NCBI GenBank assembly: GCA_037893225.1
Contig: JAZGUH010000022.1
Coordinates: 2,728,001-2,792,000, forward strand
Reading direction: 5' to 3'
Source: Hippasteria phrygiana
Lineage: Eukaryota > Echinodermata > Asteroidea > Valvatida > Goniasteridae
DNA length: 64,000 nt
The notes beneath the pieces are model-generated. The model was not told the DNA's origin, did not search any database, and was given only the letters and a program-made list of their open reading frames with translations. Within the stretch, counting starts at the first letter, position 1; each line of letters opens with the position of its first letter. A program made the position numbers and the translations under genes. Shown here piece by piece: positions 1 to 10,075 of this stretch.

Positions 1-51
1 TACAATTTATGTAACAAACTAATGAAATGAAAAAAGGGCATACGGATCGGG

Positions 52-272
52 CATGGGCGAAGTGGTTTTTGGGCGAAGTGGTTTTTGGGCGAAGTGGATT
101 TTGGGCGAAGTGGATTTTGGGCGAAGTGGTTTTTGGGCGAAGTGGCATTTGGGCGAAGTGGCGTTTGGGCGAAGGGGTAATTGGGCGAAGTGGCGTTTGG
201 GCGAAGTGGCGTTTGGGCGAAGTGGTTGAGGGCGAAGTGGTTGAGGGCGATGTGGTTTTTGGGCGAAGTGAC
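52..272. repeat. 16-bp minisatellite array A
   Basis: About 14 head-to-tail copies of a 16-bp unit with the core GGGCGAAGTGG followed by a variable TTTTT, ATTTT, CGTTT or TTGA tail; two copies near the right end are 15 bp. Long open frames exist on both strands here only because the repeat lacks stop codons, so I do not call a gene. A second array of the same unit lies about 1 kb to the right. Confidence 0.93.
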
Positions 273-542
273 TGTAAAGCAAACGTAACATACACAATAA
301 TCCAAAAATGGATTGTCGGAAAATGCAGAAAATGGCGTGTATAGACGTCATCCGGCCTGGTGAAAACTCTTTTTTGCGCCATATATTTGGCGATCCGTAC
401 GCAATGAGTTTTAATTAGGTTGGCTGTGTATACTGTATATTGTAGGCCTATTTAGGTTTGAGACACTGACAGCGGAACAGTCACATTTCATTTATGAAAA
501 TTGATTTTTATTTTTTTCACGCGAACAATTATCTCAGGGAGA

Positions 543-913
543 AGTGGTTAATCTGTGGTCGGGCCAGGCCTTTGAAAAGCCCAGACATGCCCGGGCCTTG
601 AGGCTTTTACTCTTGCTATTGTGAGCCACAAATCACCTAACAATAGAGCATCAACTAATCAATAAAGCCCGGCCTCTGCCAGGCTAGGCCTGGATGTAGC
701 CCCTCCCACACTAATCTGTACCCATTCACGGCCAGATCAAAAGATACCTCACCTGTCAGTCACGTTTGGGTGAACAATGGGAGCCGGCTGGACTCCCGAA
801 TTAATGGACAGTTTATTGTGTACAATCAGGGGATTATAGAAGCCCGAAGGTCCGGGCTTTCTGGGGGCTTGGCCAGGCTTTTCAACGGCCTGGCCTGAAC
901 ATCATTAACCACT
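543..913. mobile_element. Foldback MITE, AGTGGTTAAT termini
   Basis: The left end AGTGGTTAATCTG...GGCCAGGCC and the right end GGCCTGGCC...ATTAACCACT are inverted copies, and the inner GGCCAGGCCTTTGAAAAGCC motif is also mirrored. About 370 bp with no coding capacity. The superfamily is not determined. Confidence 0.6.
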
Positions 914-1245
914 CCACCCTAAAAAAAAGTAGCACGGCCGTTGGCTGGCCGCCATCTTGCCTTCGCAGGCGCTGCGCGCGCGCCCGCGACATGGCTGAGT
1001 GAGGCACGACTCCGATTTCGGAGCTGCATGGAGAGGTCAGTTTTCATCTTGAAGAAGCTGATTATGAAACACTAGAAGTCATCAGGGCACGTGTTAAAGT
1101 GGGGGAAATCCACAGCTGCATCACGCGGTCATGAAACTGGGCATTTTATTATTTGTTTAATTAAATGGCAAAATCGAAAAAAATGTACATTAAACATTTT
1201 GAATGGCCCCTAAAAACAAAATACACTTCGTGCAGCTCGGGCGTG
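914..1245. other. CpG-rich patch, no gene recognised
   Basis: Positions 935-1020 are clearly richer in CG than the surroundings, with GCGCGCGCGCCCGCG and GCCATCTTGCC, the sort of sequence seen at animal promoters. The ATG at 990 is followed almost at once by a stop. It could be the promoter or first exon of a gene running in either direction, but no splice partner was found. Confidence 0.3.
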
Positions 1246-1390
1246 GGCCACAAAGTGGCGTTTGGGCGAAGTGGCAATTGGGCGAAGTGGCAATTGGGCG
1301 AAGTGGGGTTTGGGCGAAGTGGGGTTTAGGCGAAGTGGGGTTTAGGCGAAGTGGCGTAAACTTTAGGCAAAGTGGCATTTGGGCGCGCGA
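1246..1390. repeat. 16-bp minisatellite array B
   Basis: Seven to eight copies of the same GGGCGAAGTGG unit as array A, with CAATT, GGGTT and CGTTT tails and some GGGC to AGGC changes. Same orientation as array A. Confidence 0.9.
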
Positions 1391-1649
1391 AGCTTGTGGT
1401 TGAACGTTGAGGGCGAAGTGGAAAGTGACCAAAGGCATGTAGTTTTCGGTAGGCCTACATTTTTTTGATGAGGAAACATTTTCACTGTGAATCATTTAAT
1501 GGCTCAAGTTGTTATACAGCCACTGGATGTGGCATCAACCTCAAGACATCAAAGAATCAAAGCTAAAGGTGTTATTGGACCCCAAGTTGGAGGTAGTTGA
1601 TTATGATTTAACCATAACACTAAAATTAACAGTTAGAGACCAAACGGTA

Positions 1650-1697
1650 TTCCGGAGGTCGCAGCCGGCCTCGGGTTCGAATCCCGCTCCTGCCATA
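1650..1697 (+). mobile_element. tRNA-derived SINE fragment
   Basis: Carries CCGGAGGTCGCAG, a polymerase III B box (GGTTCGAATCCC) and a GCTCCTGCCA end, as in the fuller SINE copies at 36840 and 44450. The A-box half is missing. Confidence 0.7.
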
Positions 1698-1698
1698 G

Positions 1699-2008
1699 TA
1701 ATGAGCGAGTTCGATAATTGAATTTTGCAATGCAATGTGGGTAAAAGGTCACAGGTCAGCTGTACCAAAACAGCGTAAAATGCCTATACGACGAGGCGGA
1801 ATTGGTACAGCTGACCTTTGTCCTTTGACATTTGAATTATCGAACTCGTCTATTCTCAGGTCAAGGTCAGCTGTACCAAATTCCGCCTTGTCGTATAGGC
1901 CCTGCACTCTGTTTTGGTACAGCTGACCTGTGACATTTTACCCAAGCCAAGGCATATTGCATTGCAAAACGCCAAAAGTCTAGTAAGTATTATCGAACTT
2001 GCTTATTA
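1699..2008. mobile_element. Foldback MITE with four AGGTCAGCTGTACC motifs
   Basis: The ends TAATGAGCGAGTTCGATAAT and ATTATCGAACTTGCTTATTA are inverted copies. Two long inner arms (about 1728-1822 and 1863-1970) also mirror each other, through TTGCAATGCAAT, GGTCACAGGTCAGCTGTACC and the TATACGACGAGGCGGAATT / AATTCCGCCTTGTCGTATA pair. The motif AGGTCAGCTGTACC occurs four times, twice per strand. No coding capacity. Confidence 0.8.
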
Positions 2009-2143
2009 AATTATACGCAGTGGCTATTTACGGCAGCCATAACGCGACTTTCAAATGCTATTTTATTACGGCATACAAAGCGAACATCATAGGCCTACAT
2101 GTATATCACTTTTTATCAGATTTAAAACTGCCCATTCTGCCAG

Positions 2144-2216
2144 AGCGCTTCGGTAGCTCGATTGGTAAGGCGTTGGATTTTGATGCCTGGGGACCCTGGA
2201 TCAAATCCCTGCCGCG
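2144..2216 (+). mobile_element. tRNA-like SINE head
   Basis: A-box-like GGTAGCTCGATTGGTAAGG and B-box-like GGATCAAATCC are spaced as in a tRNA, followed by a T-rich tract. The acceptor stem pairs poorly, so this looks like a tRNA-derived repeat and not a functional tRNA. It is unlike the SINE at 36840. Confidence 0.45.
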
Positions 2217-2777
2217 CTGTCCGAATTTGTATATATATTTTTTTTTTTCGAAAAGATTTCTTAAGTGTTAGGTTTCAATCATGGTTATTTTTTTTAAGTA
2301 GATTTAATTTTCTTTCCTTTGATTTTAGTTGTTTTGGAGAATTTTTTTTAAAAGGAAAATAAAGTCCGAGAACCATTTGGTTGATAGTCTGGTTCCAACA
2401 GCAAATATTGTGACGTAGAATACCATTACGTCGGGGAACTAGGCAGTTCCGTAACGAGGGCTGCCGTATAGCCATTGTATTGTGTAAATTATAACATTAG
2501 GCCTAACGTAATTAACACCTAATTTTAAAAATGTATCTAAATCATTATGCTGAGAGAGAATCAGTGGTGCATTTTTCAATCTCTTTTTCGGTTTTTGAGA
2601 CGAGTCCTTTTAAATTTTATAAAGTTGTTAATTTTGTGCCGCCTAGTGTTTGCAGTACACCATTTCACAAAAGTTACGTAAATGTGTCAAGTTGTGTAAA
2701 ATTGAAGCTAATATGAGTGGAATTCAAAGGTCATGTTTTCGGTTATTTGCTTTCAGCCTAAGCCTCTCAGAACTTTC

Positions 2778-2940
2778 TTAACCCCTTGCCACCGGTTGAC
2801 AAATGTGCGGATTCAAAATTGCCAATCTCTGCATTTTCAATCCATTTATTGGGGTATTGTGTACATTATGCTTGGCTGCACAAGCCTCTTGTTTCCGTTT
2901 TGCTTGGCTGCACAAGCTGGCATGGCGCCCCTGTACTTCC
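2778..2940. mobile_element. TTAA-type MITE family A, right end lost
   Basis: Starts with TTAA then CCCCTTGCCACCGGTTGAC and shares the internal CAATCTCTGCATTTTCAATCC with the complete copy at 34341-34530. The right terminus has decayed or been replaced. Confidence 0.75.
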
Positions 2941-3068
2941 AGAACTGTAAGGTTTTCACAAACCTGTAAGGTTTTCACAAACCTTACAGAGAGACACATT
3001 TAAACTGCTGTGGAAGATTATTACCCATTTTTGTTAACGATCCATAAGTCTCTTGTCACAAAATTGTT

Positions 3069-3719
3069 GGCGATTGTGTAGTGTAGGTCCCCTCTTTACT
3101 TTTGATCAAATTAGAGTCAAGGGTATTTTTTCTCATTCCAGAATTACCTTTTCAACCTAAAGCAGACTTCTCTTAATTCTATTGACATCTTTTTTTATAA
3201 TGTTGAACAGGGGAAGAGTTCCATATCCGGACATCACTTATACCTCGTGCACAAAGTCTGTGGGCCATGACAGAAAAAAATCAAAGTATTTTCAAAGAAT
3301 AAGTTGAACATTTTTCCCTCCTAAATTCGTGTTTCTTCATCAGATTTACACTTTTTGGTCGTTTTTAAGTCATATTAAGGGAAAATAAGTGATGTCCGGA
3401 TATGGAACTCTTTCCTTGAACAGTTTATTGCAATAGAAAATGCATTTCCTTATGCACTTTACGGCAGTTGCCATGCGAATCAGCGCGGTTTTGCGTGTTT
3501 ACTGTGCGTCGCGGTGATCGCCATCTTTATTTTCGCGTTGCGTTCTGTCGTCTTATCGCCGCTTTACCCAAAAATTTCCCTCAAAAAACTAAAACCCTGC
3601 CCTTTATTTACGGCATACCTGTTGGTTTGTAATGTCGCTAACTATTTGGCAATTTCAATGACCTAAAAGTGGATTTTCGTTCTCATATAGGGAACAGGGC
3701 CCTACACTACACAATCGCC
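3069..3719. mobile_element. MITE, GGCGATTGTGTAGTGTAGG termini, copy 1
   Basis: Left end GGCGATTGTGTAGTGTAGG and right end CCCTACACTACACAATCGCC are inverted copies. The interior matches copies at 23960-24431 and 55607-56034, but this one is about 205 bp longer because another element sits inside it at 3211-3415. No coding capacity. Confidence 0.85.
3211..3415. mobile_element. hAT-like MITE nested in the 3069-3719 element
   Basis: Near-perfect inverted ends (GGGAAGAGTTCCATATCCGG and CCGGATATGGAACTCTTTCC) are flanked on both sides by TTGAACAG. The sister element at 23960 has a single uninterrupted TTGAACAG at the matching place (near 24113), which shows the empty site. An 8-bp duplication is typical of hAT elements. 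Confidence 0.85.
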
Positions 3720-3746
3720 AAATTTTCTGCCACATTTCATATGCCT

Positions 3747-3966
3747 TTAACCCTTTGCACACGGAAGACGTCCTATGGCGCAAAAAAACAAACGGTGCCA
3801 CCAGGCCGGATGATGCCATTTGCCGCTGTCTGTGCAGTTTCAATCCATTGTTGGATTATTGTGTATGTTACGCTTGACTGCACAAACACATTGTGGCCGT
3901 TTCGCTTGGATGCCATAGCCGCTGCGACACCCCGTCTCCTGTAAAAAAACGTACTCAAGGGGTTAA
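3747..3966. mobile_element. TTAA-type MITE family B, complete
   Basis: TTAA at both ends, with inner termini CCCTTTGCACACGG and CGTACTCAAGGGG. The interior, including CAGTTTCAATCCATTGTTGG and GACTGCACAAACACATTGTGG, recurs at 42597-42807 and 49833-50052. TTAA duplication and CCC termini are the piggyBac pattern. Confidence 0.82.
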
Positions 3967-4524
3967 CCCTAACTCCCTAAGGTATTTGGAAAAAATCATA
4001 TTAAAATTGGAGGATTCAGGACTGTTAGGGTGCTGTCACTAAAAAAGGTGAAATTTTACAAAAATTTTACTAACCAAGACCACAGCCATCGCCACTCGGC
4101 AGTTTTGCATCGTTTTTGTCGACTGAGGGCGCCTTAACGTTCTTAACCAACCACAGCGCGGCTTTTATATCAACGCGTGAGGCAAAGAAAAAACAAATCC
4201 TCCGATTGTTTTCACAGGAAACAGTCGTATAAATATTTGCTTCAGGTTCGTACGGCATACTCTAGCAGCTTTTTACAGAGAACACAGAAAATGACTGCCA
4301 GCATACAGTAAGACAACTCATTTACCAGAGCACAACTATGTTGGTCTGGAGATTGCCTGTGGAAATTTAGTTATTGTCACTTATCTGTGCTTTAAATTAA
4401 ATACGAATATTTTGAGTAGAGTAAAAAACTGTGACAAAAAGAAGGTATTGGGGCAAAATATCTATTTAACTTTTTGTATTTGTGAACTTACCTAACGTTT
4501 CTACCTCTCTGCCAAACACAATAG
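3967..4524. other. No gene recognised
   Basis: Holds a short repeat beginning CCCTAACTCCCTAAGG, related to one near 31905. Nothing else was recognised up to the exon at 4525. Confidence 0.4.
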
Positions 4525-6736
4525 ACAATCCAGTTTTGACTGCTGAAACGAAGAGGGACGCTGCGTGCGCACATGAGGTTCTCAAGGAGAAATGTTGGTT
4601 TGAGCAACCAGAAACTCATCCACAGGGCATCGTCAGGCACCGTCTGGACCAGTCCTGCCTCTTGCAGTATCAGGAAGTGATCTGGCACAATGCCGCCTGC
4701 GAAAATCTCCCAAAGTTTGGTAGGTGACCTTCAACATGCCAACACGTGTTGTGGCCACTGACAATCCCAGTGGCATCACCTTTTTGTTTGCATGGGCATC
4801 AATTGCTGCCTAAGAATGATTGAGGACCAGGCTGGAGGTGCTGGTATAGTGTGCATGTTCAATGTTGAACTCAAAATGCTGGCCGCATTTGCGAGTGTGG
4901 AACGTCTCAGCACATCGTGTAGGAGCTACAATATCAGACTTTCAAGTATTCCTACTTTTCCTACTTTTTTTTCCCCCTCAACTCCGAAAAATGAAATCTC
5001 ATTGAATATTTTTCATGACAGTGCTACACACTGTCATTTAAAAATCACCACAGTAAAGGGCTTGAGTGCAGGAGTGCAACTTTACTTCCAAGAGCTTAGT
5101 TGAGGATGGAGCAAAGGTGTTGTGAGTACAGAACATGCCAAATGAGGCTTGTGATGCTGTCGACTTGGGTGAGTATCAACGAAAACTACTCCTGAAAGCC
5201 CACAAAAGTCCTACTTTTATCCTGATTTTGATCCTACTACTCTACTTTTTCACCTGGGTGTGCTTAAAAGCCTGCAACACGTACATGTACAGCATCGTAT
5301 TTTATGAAACTATTTTTGTTTTCCTGACTGAGGTGAGCTGGTAAACTGCAATACTGTGGGTTTGTGACAGAAATAGAGGCATTTTAATGTACAACACTTT
5401 GAAAATATGATTGATAAACAAAATAGTAATGAAAACTTTGACCTCAACTTCTGTTCATTCTATCATGCACAGTGCTGTTGTTAAGACAGACTGAGGAGTC
5501 TGTGGCTACAATGTAAGTAAGTATTTTGTACCAAGATGTTTACACAAAAAGTGATCGTGAATTTGCGAGACTTGCACACTGTATACAACCGAGTTTATTG
5601 GTAGTATGGAGAAATAGTTATGTACTCTGAAATCGGCAGTACTGTATACAAAATACAAAACAATTGATATAGACAGAGCACACTGTCCGAAACGTCGAGT
5701 TACACACTCACCCCGGTTCTTTTCAGAACCACACTTCTTCCTAGAAGAGATTTGTTTCACATGGTGTTACCCGCAATCCCAGTCTCTTTCAGATCGCACC
5801 CACCATGCAAAGCTTCAAATCGTATCTATAATATACAAGCTCTAAGGATGTGGGTGTAAGTCTACTGATGCTCATTCCCATGGGCGTGTTGTTAGGGCAG
5901 AGTGCAGAAACCTTTGTTTGATTGGTGTCTGTCCCATTGCCATCTGTCTCTTTATTCTCCTCCTATATGCAGGCATGACGGCTGATGAGATGAGCCACCT
6001 CTGTGGCGATGCCAGTTTGCTGTCTCCGCATGTGATCTGGATGATGGAGCAGCTCAATCGGATGCAGAAAGAGGCCGTCTGTTTCTACCTCCAAGGTCAC
6101 CCAGCTGCCTCACTCATACCCTATCTCCAGCGGCGGGGCTTGGAGCTGAAGTCAGTCAAGCGACTTGTAGCGGCCATCAGTGTTGACAAACACTCAGACG
6201 ACACTGTCTCTCTGTCTCACGAGTCGGGCAGCCATTGGGTCCTAGCAGTGGTTGACATTGATTCAAAGCAAGTCTACTATTGTGACTCTCTGGCTTGGTG
6301 TCCTCCTTCCAACCTGCTCCTGCTTTTGCAGGATTACTGTGATTACTTTAATTTCCGGCTAACGCCGGCCTGTTTAGTATTGTGTCACCGCCCGATGCTG
6401 CCCAGATCTGGCCAACATGCTTGTAATGATGACTGCAGGAACTATTCACTTCAGCACTGCGTCAGTGGTGTGTCAGGGGTCATCACCTTGGTCAATACTG
6501 TTGTCAGCGCCTGCGATTGGGAGATGTTTTCCCACTTGATCGGCAGTGCACGAACTACATGTTACTTGAAGCACCCGACAGAGCATGAAGTGTACCTGAG
6601 GAAAGTGCTTATCTGTTGGTTCATGGCTGGCAGAATAGATTTGCGGAATATACAGATGAGGGCTGGTCCTCAGCCCAGGCCAGATGGAACTTCAGAAAAT
6701 TTACAGGCAAGATATAACAGCAGTGGTCATTTTTAA
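4525..6736 (+). CDS. Ulp1-like (C48-type) cysteine protease domain protein
   Basis: Two exons are proposed: 4525-4719 (acceptor ...CAATAG, donor GTAGGTGA) and 5973 onward (long pyrimidine tract, then TATATGCAG). The phases agree, joining KFG to MTADEM. The second exon reads HWVLAVVD (His codon 6233), YYCDSL (Asp codon 6284), then Gln and DDC (Cys codon 6434), which is the His-Asp-Gln-Cys order and spacing of Ulp1/SENP proteases. The glycine usual after the catalytic Cys is replaced by Arg. Ulp1 folds cleave SUMO-like proteins in cells and also occur in Mutator-, Zisupton- and Kaonashi-type transposons. The chain either stops at TAA 6734-6736, or leaves through a GC donor at 6707 (CAG/GCAAGA) in phase with the exon at 7526. 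Exons upstream of 4525 are expected but not found. The fold is likely; the host function is unknown. Confidence 0.6.
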
Positions 6737-7525
6737 TGGTAAATTTGATGCCTCTTTGATAGTGACTAGATTCTGGTTATATTGCTGACTAGATAGCTGA
6801 CTGACAGTCTACTCCCCCGTCCCACCCCCACGAAGATTGGTTGACAAACACTCCACAATCAACAGCCATTGGTTAGCAGTGGTTAATTAATGACGCACTT
6901 GCAACTGTGCACTAATGTCCAGGCGTGATTGGTATTAATTGAACTTCTGCATCACCAGTCCCCTCATTTTTGTTGTCGCAGTTCAGCAAGACAATTTTTG
7001 TTGTTGATTACAAATAAAGTGTGACCATGCCCAGTTGGCTGGTTCCGGATAATCGACTAGCTGTGATTGACTAGGCACGGTTTGGGCAAGGTCGGCCCAA
7101 GAATTGTCAACAAAAGCCAAACAAGTAAAAAAAATAGTCTGAAGTCAATTTTAATGACACTTGATGGGAAATTACACAGGTCAGGTGTAACAGGGACACC
7201 AAAAAATGTCACACTTTTGGACCCCAAATTTATAGAATGACCCGAGGGCAAGTTTTAAAGAACCATGGGTGGATTTAATTGGCAAAGCTTTCATCTTTTT
7301 ACCGAGAGGGCAAACTTGCTGAGAACAGGAAAAGAAGATTACCAGCCAAGATGATGTATTAAATGTATTGCTTGTGACTGTTTATCCGTTCATTTTTGCT
7401 TAGTGTGTAAATTTGCAAAGCAAGAAATTTCTGCTAAGCACTATAAAGCAGCGTCATGTTAGTTGGGCCTAGGCTGGATGACTTGAATGCCAAATTGACC
7501 CAGAGATTGTAATTGTGTCCAACAG

Positions 7526-9659
7526 TCAGGTCCAACTCCGGCAAAGAAGCCAAGGAAAATGCCTCAAAGCAAAACATCAGACAATGAATCAACTCAACTT
7601 GGAGAAAACAGCAGTGACAATGTAATGATTCCGGACAAGAAGGATTCCACAGGTGCACAGGTAGGTTTTAAACAGCACCCGTACATCCATACTAATCGTA
7701 ATCCCCCCCCCCCCCCCCCATCCCCGTCTCCACCCCCCACTTTTTACTCGGCGCTTGTTGGAAAACAATTTCAAGCCCATGCAATATCCTTTTCATTTGA
7801 TGATCTTTCCAACCTTGGCAATTTTAGGACAAATGCTTTATACATGTATAGTCCAATTGGGCATCCCCAGAGCAATGCGTCCCTTTAATATACAGGGTGG
7901 GCCCCCCTCCCCAAAAAACGGAACGGCATACTTCTGCTATCCTTAGACTCAAACAACCTATACCAATGCATGGGTAATTTTGTTAAAAGAAAAATGATAC
8001 CAAGATCTCCCGATTCGGTCCAGTAGTTTTTGTTCTCGAATCTATTTTGTGAAACAAAGTCAGGGGTCATTTGGTCCTGAGGTGTAACTAAACCGCGCCT
8101 ACGACTTTGACTTAATTGGATAGAGGGATTAGTTGTTATGTAATAATACCCATTTGAAAGATTTTAAGTTTCTGTTAAGTTTAATAATGAAGTTGGATAT
8201 TTATGTTATACCTGTATTTTATTATTTCTTCTTTCATTACGCAGGATAAATTCTGTTTTTAACACAAGTATGCTATCATTATGCTCTTTTCTGCAAGGAA
8301 CAAATGGCCAAGTGACCCGACTTTGCTTCACAAAATAGGCTCTGGAGCAAAAACTACTGGACCGAATTGGGAGGTCTTAGTATCATTTTTCTTCTAAAAC
8401 GATTCCTCCATCCATAGGTACAGTTGGTTCGACTCTAAAGGTAGTGGAAGTATGCCGTTCAGGTTTTTTTGGGGCCACCCTGTATATCAAGCAGTCAGCA
8501 TTTTTAATACGTGTATAGAAAGTTAGATAGATGCTTAAGATCCCCACGTTCTTGAGTTACGCATGTCCCACTCCGTCAAAAACAAATCTGAAACACTTTG
8601 CAATGAGAGATAATTAACAGGGATGTCTGTTTCACATTTGGCAGGCAAGGAAGAGCCAAGTTGTGTTCGAGTGCAGCGTATGCCAGAAAGCGTTGAGCTC
8701 AAGAGGCGCGGTTTTCAAACACAAGAAAGCCAAGCACCCGGAGACCAGAACTGTCGTTCCAGAGAAGAGTCTTATGCAGTGCATGGAGTGTGACACGAAG
8801 TAAGTTCACATCTTTCCTTGAATGGTCCATATACTCTTGACTGAATGAGGGGCTGTCGAGTAACATTCTACATGTTGTCAATTTTAATATACAGATGATT
8901 TTGTTTTTGGGTCATTGTAGGTTCTTTGTTTTAACACAACTCATCGAACACTACCAGACTGCACACGGTAGACAGTTCTCCATTGAGAAAAAGCACTTTG
9001 CCTGCGAAGCGGAATTCCAGGTTTGGAAGAAATCGATAGAGAAGACCACCAATGCCACGTTTGTTAAGCACAGCGGCCAACGGCAAACCATCGCCACCGT
9101 TGTCGGGAACCTCCGCTGTCACAGGTCGGGCTTTTTCACTTCCAAAGGGCAGGGGAAACGAACCTTGAAGTCACAAGGCTCTGTCAAAATCAACGGTACT
9201 TGTCCGGCATTCATCAAGTCCACTTTGCACCGTGCCTTCCAGACTGTGGACGTCGAGTACTGCCTGGATCACACGCACAAATGCGGAGTTGAGCATCTGA
9301 CTCTTTCGGCCGAATCCCGGAAGGAGATCGCTGAAAAACTTGCACGGGGACTCAGTGTCGACGCGGTAGTTGGTGAGATACGGCTCCAGTCCAATGCCAA
9401 GGGCAGGGATTCCATTGTTACAAGAAGGGACGTGCTGAATGTCAAGCTAACTTTAAATTTGAATTTTGACTCATCGGCCTACTACGCAGCCATCAAAAAT
9501 GCCAAAATGGAAGCTTTGAAGGCCGTAGAAGAGGCAACAAGCCTCATCAATAGTTCTGAATCAGTGGGCATCCTGATGAACATGGGGAAGCACCTTCAAG
9601 CAGCAGTTAAAGCTGGGAAGGGTATTTTATCCATTCACGAGGACCACAATTATCAATAA
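7526..9659 (+). CDS. Two C2H2 fingers plus FAR1/WRKY-GCM1-like domain protein
   Basis: Exons 7526-7660, 8645-8799 and 8921-9659 join in phase. Exon two gives C2H2 finger 1 (FECSVCQK...HKKAKH) and starts finger 2 (MQCMECDTKFF...HYQTAH), which crosses into exon three; both have C-x2-C-x12-H-x4-H spacing. Exon three continues with LRCHRSGFF, KGKR-like basic residues, NGTCPAFI and YCLDHTH, a C/C/H/H pattern resembling FAR1/WRKY-GCM1 DNA-binding domains of Mutator-like transposases. A helical segment follows (SAESRKEIAEKLARGL) and the chain ends in HEDHNYQ. The first exon is acidic and carries a basic PAKKPRK stretch. No MULE transposase core or SWIM finger follows. The N-terminus is ATG 7559 if separate, or the exon is spliced from the protease exon. 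Probably a transposon-derived or domesticated DNA-binding protein; function unknown. Confidence 0.68.
7893..8482. mobile_element. Long-TIR element with TA flanks (mariner-like MITE)
   Basis: Left end TA-CAGGGTGGGCCCCCC and right end GGGGCCACCCTG-TA are inverted, with about 200-bp arms that share ACGGAACGGCATACTTC and CGGTCCAGTAGTTTTTG in mirrored form. TA flanks with CAGGGTG termini fit Tc1/mariner-type MITEs. It lies in the intron before the first zinc-finger exon. A fragment of the same family lies near 18540-18640. Confidence 0.75.
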
Positions 9660-9683
9660 GCCATTGCATTCTGTGTATGGAAA

Positions 9684-9825
9684 TTAACCCCTTGCCACCG
9701 GGCATTACATGGGAGAACCCGGGCACCAGGCCCGGTTGTGCAGCCAAGCGAAATGTACACAATACCCCACTAATGGATTGAAAATGCAGAGATTGGCACA
9801 CATTGACGTCAGGTGGCAATTTTAT
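9684..9825. mobile_element. TTAA-type MITE family A, right end lost
   Basis: TTAA then CCCCTTGCCACCGGGCATTA, matching the left half of the copy at 34341. It breaks off after TTGACGTCAGGTGGCAATTTT. It starts 25 bp after the stop codon at 9659 and so lies in the probable 3' UTR. Confidence 0.8.
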
Positions 9826-9887
9826 AGAGGTTCCATTTTAACACTCTAACCAGCCGTCACATTCACAGTGGACTGTTCCTTATAACC

Positions 9888-10075
9888 CTAACTCCATAGT
9901 ATATTTTACTAGGAACCATAACCCATCCTTGCAAATTCCAGCACCATATGGTAAACTGTACACACAAATTTTTGGACTCTGATTCTAGTGGTATGCCAAA
10001 CTCGGTGTAAAAGACTAAGTTTGGGGGTCCAGTACCCATCCTAACACAGATTCCAACCAAACATGGTGTTGGGTT
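9888..10075. repeat. Dispersed repeat, copy 1
   Basis: From CCCTAACTCCATAGTA to GGTGTTGGGTTAAATT. The segment ACCATAACCCATCCTTGCAA...TTTGGGGGTCCAGTACCC recurs at 21174-21331. It is probably a worn TTAA-type element. Confidence 0.65.

Noticed and set aside
19..351. Open frames of 105-110 codons on both strands
   Set aside because: Produced by the stop-free 16-bp minisatellite; the protein would be a period-16 repeat in shifting frames with no start or splice context.
5918..5972. Hydrophobic leader (ICLFILLLYAG) before the Ulp1-like domain, suggesting a membrane anchor
   Set aside because: The codons are the pyrimidine tract of a strong 3' splice site ending TATATGCAG at 5972; there is no ATG at its start.
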